A stretch of DNA of 64,000 nt from Echinometra lucunter (Eukaryota > Echinodermata > Echinoidea > Camarodonta > Echinometridae). Numbering within the stretch: position 1 is the stretch's first letter; each line of letters starts with the position of its first letter. The stretch is taken from contig CM057159.1 of NCBI GenBank assembly GCA_029962745.1, positions 29,765,640 to 29,829,639 of the forward strand, given 5' to 3'. The position numbers were made by a program, and so were the translations under genes. The notes under the pieces were generated by a model, which worked only from the letters and a program-made list of their open reading frames with translations, made no database searches and had not been told where the DNA came from. Positions 1 through 12,066 of the stretch are shown piece by piece.

Positions 1-345
1 TTTACTAAAGAAAAGCATGAAGGGATACAAGACCACATGAAACAGGACGGTTTTTTAAATTTTCACCTACATGTACATGTAGTACATATGTATAAGAAAT
101 TGAATTTTACTAACTGTTCTCTTCCATGAAATTGCTGCTGTTACAGAGAAAATGCAAATGACTTTATGTCTTTACTGACTTGAAGTTGAAGCAAAGGACA
201 AATGATTTAATAACTGTACAATAAATCCCTTGCAGATGATACCAGTAATTTCTAATGAAATGTGTGTAGTGACTGCAGTCCTGTGTTAGTTGTATGCTTA
301 TGAGTAGCAGCAGTAGTAACGGTAGTCATAGTAATACAATGAGGA

Positions 346-533
346 TGGTAATAATAATGATAATATTAATCATGATAATAATAATAATGATTATGATGAT
401 AATCATGATAATAATAATAATAATAATTAATAATAATAATAATAATAATGATAATAATAATAATAATAATAATAATATAATAATAATAATAATGATTATG
501 ATGATAATCATGATAATAATAATAATAATAATG

Positions 534-564
<31 letters not shown>

Positions 565-650
565 TAATAAGAATAATAATAATAATGATAATGATAATAT
601 TAATGAAAATGATAATAATAATAAAGTTATAATGATTATAAAGATGATAA
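346..650. repeat. AT-rich trinucleotide microsatellite (AAT/ATA/ATG)
   Basis: About 300 bases of degenerate 'aataataat' with interspersed 'gatgat' units. It is open in frames on both strands (Ile/Asn/Met-rich), which is a composition effect and not a gene. It lies upstream of the first visible ERGIC1 exon, so it is either intron 1 or intergenic. Confidence 0.9.
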
Positions 651-2593
651 TGATAATGGTCACAACATTTTCATCTCTGCAATGCACATTTTTATAGCCT
701 CATCGCACACATCACGAACATATGGCTCAAGCTCAAGGCACCTACATCCATGTTTACATGAATACTGAAAAGAATTGGATGAAAAATAATTACAAGCAAG
801 CTACCTAGCTGAGTTGATTGATTTTTTTTGTCCAAAAATAATCTGCAATTCAGATGAAGCCCCCTTCAAGGCCTGCATAATATGACAAGCCTGATCTTTC
901 CCTTTAATCTATAGAAACGGTGTGTGTCTGCATGCAACAGATGTTATCCTTTTGGGTGAATAAATAAATCATGAATCTGTGAAATGATATCCAATCTGAT
1001 CCAATCCAAAAGTTATTTGATATAGCACCTTTTCCTCAGGGGAAACAAAGCGCTGCACGCACCACTGCACATGTTTGGGCCACTCAAACAATAATTTATC
1101 ACTTCACAAAGACCAGTTTAGCCATGCATGGTTGGAAAGATTTCTCATTGATTGTCAATCTGATATTCTTCATTAAATGAGATGATAGTTTTGTCATGTT
1201 CCTAGTCCTAGATCTATTTCCATTTGACGAGGCACCCATTCATACACACATACATGTACATGTATCTTGGGGTATGGATTAAGGAAAATAAAAATTTGAT
1301 GAATTTGCTAAGGGCACCACATTCCTCATAAGTATTATTTCTATGTAATTATATTATTCATTTCCATTTAATTCAATTCAATTCAGTTCAGTTTAGTAAA
1401 CCATATAATGCAAACATTTTTTTTAAAAATTTTGTCATATTGTAAATGCATTGAATTTTTGGTATTTTTATCTTCTCGGAAAGACATCAGTTTAACACTG
1501 TTGTATTTGAATCAAAGAAATGTGTACATTGAGATTCTAATTGAGAAAAAAAAGTGGAAATTTGTGTTTCTTCAGTTTGTCTACTTACAGCTTTTTGTTA
1601 GATTCTTCCATGAAATATGCTCTGCATTTTTTACCTAAAATATGTAATTTTTGTCCATTGGAATGAAAAATGCATATTATATGTACAATTTAAAATGTCA
1701 ACTCCCAATCATGATATACTCTTTGAAAGGATTTCTAAAGTGCACTTTTTGTCATTCAGAAAAAACAAAACAGTGCTTTGAACATTTGCATTGTACATGA
1801 AACTAAGAATCCACTGAATTGGCTCTTTTAAAAAAATTCAGAAAATATTTCATAATCTGTTTAATAAATGATTCATTTTTAGTATTTCACATATTGAGGA
1901 GTAATACTCACTTTTTTTGATCAATCCATTACCCTCATCATTTTATGCATTCCAATACTATATTGTCCAGCTTTATTCAATGCACTTTTTATAATTTTTA
2001 ATTTATATATGTGTGTTTGTTGAATTTGTTGAAGTGTAATGTACATTATACAGTGTAGAGCCTTTGCATAATAAAGACTGTAAAGATAAATGGCTGTCCT
2101 AGATGAGGCCATTGATTTTGTGCCATTTGGTATCTCAACATATTGTACAGTGAAGACACCACTATCATGTATTATACTGACAGCATGCCACATGGTGTAG
2201 AATCATATTTTCTCAAGTATTACATGCATACACATACGTACATACCCTGAAGAGACAATGATCATATTTGGAGTATGTTGACAAAGCTCTTATTTCATAG
2301 TGTGGTATACCATCATAGGAGCTGCATACAGAACATGGGATTGAAGAGGTATATTTACTTTAATAGCTGTAAAGAATTGCTCTATGTTTTCGGTGATGTG
2401 ACATGTTTGAACAGAGAAGATTCTATTCAAAAGCTGTGTTTTTTAAATTTGTTAGAAGGCTGTAGATAAATAATGGAAAGAAAATTACGTTTTATTTAAT
2501 TCCTGTAGTCTAATTATGAGTTTTTCTGCTTCAGAATTAGGGAGAGGTGTGAAACCAGACTTTTTTTTTATGATGAGAAACTTTTGCAAATTA
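651..2593. other. Non-coding stretch, no gene seen
   Basis: AT-rich DNA without a supported exon. It holds 'tacatgtacatgta' runs near 1251-1263 and an 'attcaattcaattcagttcag' run at about 1370-1391 like the microsatellite tail of a non-LTR retroelement (compare 8275-8296). Open frames at 1408-1638 and 1921-2193 have no recognisable family and sit in low-complexity sequence. Confidence 0.5.
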
Positions 2594-3015
2594 TTAAGAG
2601 GCTTGTTCATGACAGAAGGTCCACATTATGTGGTTTGGCCTAATAACCTTTGATGCAGAGCTATAAAAATCATACCAAATACATGAGCAGAAAGAGCAAA
2701 AAATTCTACACATACAGTACCCATTTCAGTTGCATTAATACTTGTTGTTTGATGCTGAAATTTTTTTGAAGTACAATAAGCATTAAAATCCTTAAATTGG
2801 CAGTGCGATAGAAAGTTTAAAATCGCCATTTTTCCTTGCAAATTGGCAACTTTTTGACTTCTCATCGTACTTTCTGTCAATTTATATTTATTTCAGAGTA
2901 TGACGTTTCATAAGAAAAATGTAGCAATAAACGAAAAAATGTTGGTGTTGCCAATTTGAAGAATAGAAGCTGATCAAATTAGGTTCTAAAATAATTCCTG
3001 TCATGAATGGGTTAA
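2594..3015 (+). mobile_element. TTAA-flanked MITE, family A, copy 1
   Basis: A roughly 420 bp member of a family with six copies here. The body runs from 'gacagaaggtccacatt' to 'cctgtcatgaatgggttaa'. The right terminal inverted repeat is well kept; the left is decayed (TTAA then 'gaggcttgttcatgacag'). A TTAA target site with CCC-beginning inverted repeats fits a piggyBac-like non-autonomous element. No transposase is encoded; open frames on the minus strand are fortuitous. Confidence 0.8.
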
Positions 3016-3521
3016 CATCCCAAGGAACTTTTATGAATCTTTCCCACTCAGTTGAATTGTGAAAGTTTCTTATTTTGCAGTAGATGAGATTTGCCTTGTT
3101 GAATACACACTGATTGCCCTCTTGCCTAAAATACTGTAGTTGCAATTAAATGCAACTAAACAGTTTGAATATAATTGAATTGAAATTGTGAGTACCAGTA
3201 ATCAGAATTGTCTTATACTTGCATTGATACAACTTTTTACTAAGAGGCCCCAGTGTACTCCATTTGATTAGTGCACTATATGATTTCATTAATCTGTTGC
3301 ACATATACAGTATGTTGTATACTTTGAGTGAACAAAATATTGCAGTTGAACTTGAAAAGTTGGAGACATTAGAAAACTACATGTGTTTTTCAAAAGACAA
3401 TGATTTATTGATCATACAAGGCTTACCATACTTCTCCCTAGGTTTATGTCATCAAGAAACAATTTTTTTTGAAGTGGAAAGTATTTTTCATGTTTCTTTT
3501 GTTCTTTCTTTCCTTCCACAG

Positions 3522-6500
3522 ATTGGATGTCTACAGGAAGATCCCAAAGGATCTAACACAGCCAACCTATGCAGGAGCATGTGGTAAGACCCTTAACCCA
3601 CTGATTACTTAATTCTTATTCCCATAGGCTTTATACAAGGGCAACCCTTTTCCAGTAGCCAGAGGGTTAAGTTCTCTGATTTTTTTTTGGGGGGGGGGGG
3701 GGGGGAATGTTAATATAACCAATGATTCCTGTTTCCTGATGGCATGGGCAGAAATCTTGTCTTGAAAGATGAGGAGGACACATGAAAAATTTTCTGACGG
3801 GTGTAGCCCGACCTCCTTTAACCCTTAAAATTTGCTGACAAGCAAAAAAATGGGTCCTCTACCTTTTCAGGTGTCTCTTTTTACCCGAAAATTTCACTGA
3901 CAAGCAAGCAAAAAAAAAAAAAAAATCAGGGGGGGGGGGGGAATCTGATATTATGTCCCCCCCCCCCCCCACGGGATCTTCTCCCATGCCTGATACAGAA
4001 AGTCCATGTTATTTGGTCCCTTGATATTCCATACATTATAAGTACAATGTTTGATGGCATTTTGATTTTTAACATAATTTGACTTAAATGTTGAATACTA
4101 AGCAAGAAACAGCTGGGGCAAGGTCTGTGGAAACTGTGTTTTATGCTGAAATCAAATCATGCTCAAAAGATTAAAACATGTAAAATTGCTGAATATGCTG
4201 ATGGAAAAAATCTGGTGAATGAGCCCTTACCATGGTACCCCTTCAGACTTCTATAGGTTATGGCTAGAATAAAGGCCCAAGATGCATGTCAATGGGAGAG
4301 CATTATTACTAATATTACTGCCGAGAGTATAGTTTCTGAAATTACCAGTGAATTTCCTTTCCGAGTTTTTCCCAGTAATATGTTTCGGAAGGTCACATTT
4401 TTATTTCCTCCGACAAAATAGATAGAAAGACTGTTGATGATCATTTGTATTGTGTAATGCCATATTTATTTTTTAAAAAACTATTTTTAGTTAGGATGAA
4501 AATGTTAATGAATCTGTTTCAATAAATCTTTTACAGTTTCTCTACTTAGCATGCTGTTCATCACATTCTTACTGCTGTCAGAATTCACATCATTCATCAG
4601 ACCTGATGTGTGAGTATACTTCTTAACCCTTCTATACTACCAAGCATTAGAAACAAAATTACTTGGCAGGCCATGTCAGCCACATGGCCCCAAAGAGGTT
4701 AAAAATATACATGTACATAAATTATGGCATATGAAGAAGGAGGACAAGAATTCGAGGAAAATGGGCAGGAAATGAAGATATTAGGTTTTATTGAACAGGC
4801 TGTAAATCTATGGGGTTAACTGTTGTTCTAGGACAAGGGTATTTGTTTCAATTACAACAACAGTACCGTTTGTGAAGCCTACATTCACATGTTTCCTCCT
4901 TCACAATTTTGTATTTTTATACAAAGTTTTACAGAAATTACAAGCTTTTGTTAATAGTTTGTATTGTTAATAGTTTATATTGTATGTATATTGCAAAGAT
5001 TCATATCATGTTCTTACTTCTAACATGACAGAGTGAGTGAGCTGTATGTGGATAATCCTGGTGAGGTAGAAAGATTGTCTGTCAGAGTGAATCTCTCATT
5101 ACCCAAACTACACTGTGGAGGTGAGGAGATTAAACTTTTCCATACTAGAGGAAAGAAAGCTTAACTAAATGTAGGATCATGAGTGCTTGAGCTATTTTTA
5201 ATTTCATTTGATATGACAAGATGTCCTAAGATAGAGCACCACAAACCTTGGCATTTAGAGAGCTGCATGCAATAGGTAGAATTTCAAATCCCAAATAGGT
5301 TTGTTATACATTTTTTCCCCTCATGTTTTTTTTAAATTGATATATCTGTGTTTTCCTTTTTATTGTCCTAGCTTATATGTTGAGTTGTTATGTAATTACA
5401 TTTTCTCATATTTCAATAGGGCAACAAAAAATATACATCATGAGATATCCCTTAGTATGCAATACTTATTATTTTCACTTTTGGTACCTCATTTAATTTA
5501 TGATCAAAAGAACCTCTAGGTTTATGAATGAAGATTTAGTTTCATGTACATGTCAACTTGGCCATACTCAGTCTACTGATTTATGGACTACCACTGTGAA
5601 CCAAAATGTGCAGAGTACACAAAATTCACTGTTTTTTAAACAGCTACAAAATCATTAAACGGCGATGAAAGAGAGATAAAAAAGAGAGTTTTAAGTTACA
5701 AACGGCTTCACCCTCACAACCTTTTGTTTATTTGTCGCCATTTTCTAGCTGTTTTGTAGCCATTTTGTAGCCGTTTCCTAGCCCTTTCCTAGCCGTTTCC
5801 TTGCTGTTTCCTTGCTTCTCAAAAAAGAGAGACAAAACAGAAAAAAAAACAGCTAGAAAATGGCAAGTACATGTAGCCACACCAGAGCTAGCTCACTGTG
5901 TACTGATATATGGAGTGCCATCAGTAGACTAAGTCTGTGAATCATAGTCTTTATAGCACTGATCTTGACTCAAATATGTAGGCGTGAAGTGTCCTTGTAG
6001 ATAAAGTTTTTTGTGGTGAGAAGATGATTAAAAAAGATTGTGATAGTATTTGTATATGGTAGTCTTGATAAAGACTTGATAATTTTCAACATGCTCAGTG
6101 CTAGAATACAGAATTTGTCTATTCTGTCGGCCCTGTGGCACACTGTATATTTCGTAGGAGAAATTTACCATAGGCTTTTTAAGATTATCGAGGTGTTTAA
6201 AGTGCAAAATGAATCTATGGGATTGAATCTATGTAGACAATACACAGAAAATACCCATCAACAATAGACGGGAGTGTCTGTAAGTTGTCAAGCAGCTGAT
6301 CCAGATACGGGTAATTTTGCAAAGCTTTTGTGTTGCACAGAGCAATCCTTTGACCAGTTGGTCTTTGTTTTATGCTGATTGGCACTTGTGGCAAACTAGC
6401 GACTGCCAAACAGCATTCGTGACAAATGAAAGGTTAAAAATGCAACAGGCCTACCCATCTTGAGTATCATTTTACACTTCTCACTTTGTGTTTTCTCTCC

Positions 6501-9500
6501 TGTACAGTTGTTGGATTAGATATACAGGATGATATGGGAAGACATGAAGTAGGATATGTAGACAATACACAGAAAATACCCATCAACAATGGACAAGGAT
6601 GTCTCTTCTATAGTTCTTTTACAATTAACAAAGTGAGTACTCCATGAATCAATAGATCTATGTGTGATCACTTTCTCTCTTTTCCTTTCTTGCTCTCTTT
6701 TATTCTCTCTCTCTTACTCTACCTTTCTCTCTCTCTCTCTCTCTGTTATTTCTTGTATTACTAATAGGAAGAGTTAATGCCTATTAACCCATTCGTGACA
6801 GGAATTGTTTAAAGCCTAATTTGATCAGATTTTATTCTTCAAATTGGCAAACCAACATTTTCATTTTATTGCTACATTTTTCTTATAAAACGTCATGTAT
6901 CTGAAATGAATATAAATTGACGGAAATTATGATGAGAAGTCAAAAAGTTGCCAATTTTCAGGGGAAAACGGTGATTTTAAACTTTCTATCACATTATTTG
7001 CCAATTTAAGGATTTTAATGCTTATTTTCCTTTTAAAAATTTTCAGCATCAAACACCGAATATTAATGCAACCAAAATGGGTACAGTTTGTGTAGAATTT
7101 TTTGCTCTTTCTGCTCATGTATTTGGTATGATTTTTAGGGCTTTGCATCAAAAGATATTAGGCCAAACCACAAAATGTGGACCTCTGTCATGAATGGGTT
7201 AACTTTGTTACAAAGTAAAGATCATTCCAAAAAAAAAAAGAATGACTGACTGAGAAGGTAATATTCAGCTGGAAAATTTGTCGTGTAGATCATGTAGTTG
7301 AATATAGATTTTTTGAACAATTGAAATTCCTTACCTGTGATCCATTTCCATCCTTCTGCTTGGCATACAGTGAAATTGAACAATGCTGAAAAGGCATTCC
7401 TGTTGTAAAATCATGATATATCCTGGATTCAGCTGTACTGTAAGGTTAGTAAAGATCGTTTAAGTTTTGCACAGTAGATATCATAGATGTTTATTTCATG
7501 GTGAGAACTTAGCAAGTCTATGTCATATCTTTTCTTTCTCATTTAAGGTGCCTGGTAATTTCCATGTTTCCACTCATGCAGTTGGAATGAACCAACCTCA
7601 GTCACCTGATTTCACTCATATCATTCATGAAGTATCATTTGGAGATGACCTTCAGGTTAGTACAGTCTCTTCGTATAAGAACCCCATCTAGCTACATGTA
7701 GGATTTTTTTTTTTTTCTTTTTTTTTGGTCTTATTTACCCATGGTAACCTTGTCAGTGGTTAACCCATTCGTGACAGGAATTATTTAAAGCCTAATTTGA
7801 TCAGCTTTTATTATTCAAATTGGCAACACCAACATTTTTCTTTTATCGCTACATTTTTCTTATAAAACATCATGTATCTGAAATAAATATAAATTGACAG
7901 AATGTATGATTAGAAGTCATAAAGTTGCCAGTTGGCAGGGAAAAACGGTAATTGTAACATTTTCATCGCATTGCCAATTTAAGGATTTTAATGCTTATTT
8001 TCCTTTTAAAAAATTTCAGCATCAAACAACAAATACTGATGCAACAAAAATGGGCAGTTTGTGTAGATTTTTTTGCTCTTTCTGCTCATGTATTAGGTAT
8101 GATTTTTAAGGCTCTGCATCAAAAATTATTAGGCCAAACCACCGTAATTTTCAATTTTTTTTTCTTTTTCTTATTCATTGTATTGTGCAAGTTTATCTAT
8201 ATGTATGTTAATATGTGAAGTAAACTGTACCATCACTGTAAATATGAAAAGTTGAAAGAGGAAAAATAAATGAATTGAATTGAATTGAATTGAATGTGGA
8301 CCCTCTGTCATGAATGGGTTAAACACTTGTTCTTTAGGGCTCTGCACAAAAACACATATAGATATTTAAATACACATATAGATACTTAAATACACATATA
8401 GATACATAAATGTGAAATTATAGACAATATTGTAAAATAAAGCAACATAATGCAAACACAAACATGAAGGAACAAAACAAAATATGAACCACCGTATAAT
8501 GATAAAACTTAAATCAATAAAATGTCTAATCACCCTATCCATAAGAAATAAGTAATTTGCAGTTATAACATGATTACCCACAGAGACCTTCTTAGTAACT
8601 GCAACTCTTGGAAAGTACTAGACAAAAAAATTCTAAGAAGAGCCATGATTTAACTTCAAAGTTTCAACCTTTAATTAAGATCATCTTCAGGAACTAAAAT
8701 TACAGACAGAAGGGGTTGCTTATACGGGAAGCCTGACATCAAGTGAATTTATGTGCTAGCTCTTTTCTTTGCTCTTTCTAGCTCTCTCTTTGAAGCACTG
8801 AAATACATCTGTTACTAACTCTGATGATCAAAGACATATTTTTTGCATTTCTAGGGCAGCAGAGGCAGAGGTCTTGAAAGAGCTAAGAAAAAGCTATCGA
8901 GCCACAGTGATTAAAGGCTAGGGCGTACATGGACTGAAATTTGTTAGAGAACTTCCTTTATGATCGGCCCAATTAATCTGTAATAATACCGATATTGGAT
9001 ATTCATGTAAAGCACATATTGACCAGACATGTGCACAAGGCAATATTACCCCTACTCAGCAAGGCCACCAGTGTTGGCACTCCCTGCCGGTACCCATTCA
9101 TACCTGGGTGGAGAGTGGCTAATGTAGATTCATGTAGATACATATCACCTGGCCCTAAGACCACAAATCAGCCAATCCTTAGCCCAAATATCAAGCTGCT
9201 CTTTGGAGGGAAACCCACCAAACTCTCTTTGATCAGTCTACTCCTGATGGTGGAGGGATGTTAATTCAATTATTTCACAGCTTAAAGGCATTGGTTAACA
9301 TTGTTATGATTTTAAAAAATCTTGTTTTGTTACTTGAAAATGGGATAAACATAAGGGTTATAGTGTAAAAATACCAGTGTGAAAGTTTCAAAGTATAATA
9401 TCCACAGGAATTTTTTTTAAATATTAAAAATGTGAACCAATGTTTGAAAAATATACGAGGGTCGGTTGCATAGAATAGACATAAGGAATGCGCATGCGCG

Positions 9501-12022
9501 TATGACTCACCTTACCGTACTGTATGTGTTGGCGTATCACGCGGCGGGAGCACATAACGGCATTTTCAAATTCAAGAAAAGTGGTCCTCTTAGTGATTGT
9601 CTCGTGAGATGAAGGATAATAAAATCGCCGTTTGCGTTTAACTTACACTTTTTCATTCCAAATTATGGTTGGTTTCAGGGGTTTGAGTACAAATACAAGT
9701 ACTCATACACATGTTTCATCTTAGTTTGAGAATTTTTGAAATCAGCTAGTCACAAAGTTAGCCAATGCCTTTAAAACTTTCCGTTATCTCAACCAGTCTA
9801 TTGATAATAAGCATTATTTCACAAATTTCTCAATTTTTTTTGTATTTTTAGAATAAGAGTCTAAGTGCATCCTTTAATCCACTGGCAGGAAGAGATACAA
9901 CAGGCAGTAAAAGTAAGTGCTTTCATCTTTCCCTAGGAATTTTTTTTTTCAATTTTTTATTCAATTTTTTTTCCCAGTCTTTTATTCATTGAGGAATTGA
10001 TTGGCATCAAATAAGTGTTACTTTGACTAATTAATGCTTAACTGATTTGCGTCTTCAGCGTTGAGTCTCAAAAAGCTCCTGAAAAGTTTTTTAATTGCAA
10101 GCACATTGCTATTCATAGAGATTAGTTTGATCATCTGATATTTATTGTTCATACTCTGCATACCAGTATGTCATAGTAGCTTACAAATTACTACAAAGGA
10201 ACATGCCTACATTCAGAATGAAAAAGATGAAGGCACATGGCATCTCTTTATGAGTGACAAATGTTTCAGAGTTTTCCTATTCCAATTTCAGTTGTCTTGT
10301 TTGTACTGCCCTACTCTGACAAAAGGAAGGAAGTGACAATAGTGACATTTTCTGTAAAAGAGCAAAATGTGTCTGTCATTTTTTCTCACATCAGTGGAAT
10401 ATTGTCATGTCTTTGACTAAATATATCTCTCAGCAGGATGAGTCTTTATGCATAAAATTTGGCCTGGAAGAAAAGCACATTAGATAAAATATGGAAACAT
10501 TATTAACTCACTTTTAGTTGATATGTCACTTGCTTCCTTTTGGCAAAGTAGGGCAGTATTTATCCTTCGAAGGTTTCGATTGTAGTAGGACGGTAGGAAC
10601 ATGCTTACCAAAACATTGAGGATGGGTAGGTCTTTTTCAAGACCACACTCATCTTCAAGAAAGAATACTTGATGTACATGTATCATGAAGCCTTCTACAT
10701 GTACTTCCATATTTAGGGCAGTATTGTATAGATCTTTGGATTTTATTTAATGATGTGATTCACTCTTTAACCTTGAATTGACTTTCTGTGCAGGTGATCT
10801 ATCTCATGATTATTACATGAAGATTGTACCAACTGTCTATGAAGATCTCTGGGGCACCAAGAATGTTTCCTATCAATACACCTATGCATACAAGGTAAAG
10901 CTGAAAAGCCTATTCATTCTGTATAGACCTCATGGTTACCTTATTCCAGGCCTGGCTATCCCTATTTTGGGGCTATGAACATCTCTCTATTTTATGCATG
11001 TCTATTACATGCTCTATGTTGAACATGACATATTGGGTTGTGGTTGTTGGTGGTGGTGGTGGTGGTTTAGTTTTTACTGCACATATCATTCAGTTGTGAA
11101 TATTTTTGCCTAACGTATTCTTGTTGGAAAAGAAAATGGTGGAGAAAAATGGGAAAAGTCCATGCTCTGTCAGGGAAAAAAGTGGGTACCTCTGCAGTGG
11201 ATGGGGAGAGGGTGCACAGTGCTATTATGATATTTTGTGAACAATTAAAATATCAGCAAATGATTATAAGTGAATCAATGCATACAGAAATAAAAGTTTG
11301 GTAAAATATTCCTTCCCTCTTATCTGTTGATGCTTTGGTACATTACATGCTCAAGGTATATTTATTATGAACTGCAAATTTGTAATGCTTTTGTTTGCTC
11401 TTGTTAATAGGACTATGCATCTTATGGACATGGGAGGCGTGTTCTACCAGCGATCTGGTTTAGATATGACATCAGTCCTATCACTGTCAAATATCATGAA
11501 AAGAGAGCTCCATTCTACACATTTATTACTACCGTTAGTATATGTATCTCTTCTTTGCTTTCTCTTAGTAGTAATAATAGTAGTACTAGTAGTAGCAGTA
11601 GGAGTAGCAGTAGTAGTAGTACTAGTAGTAGCAGTAGGAGTAGCAGTAGTAGTAGTGGGCTGCCCAGGTATGGAAAAAGTTAACTTAATAACTGTAGTCC
11701 GCGGACCTTCATCCCCATACCTGACCAGATGCACCTGATATTGATGAGTTAAAAAAGAAAAGAAAAGAAGGATGAGAAGGAGAAAGAAAACATTGATAAA
11801 CATTGCATTAAAAGTTATAGAGTTGCAATTTCATGACATATAAAATCCATAATTGTTATTGATCATTACCACCATCATCACATTAGAAAAAAAAAAGTAG
11901 CAACGTTATTACCATTATTATTATTATCATCATCATCATTATTATTCACTATTGTCATTATTATTAGTAGTAGTAATAGCAGTAGCAGTAGCAGTAGCAG
12001 TAGCAGTAGCAGTAGCAGTAGC

Positions 12023-12066
<44 letters not shown>

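Noticed and set aside
1..3500. First coding exon of ERGIC1 (MPFDFR-type start)
   Set aside because: I looked for a short ATG exon ending in phase with AG/GT before 3522 and found none convincing; it probably lies upstream of the window.
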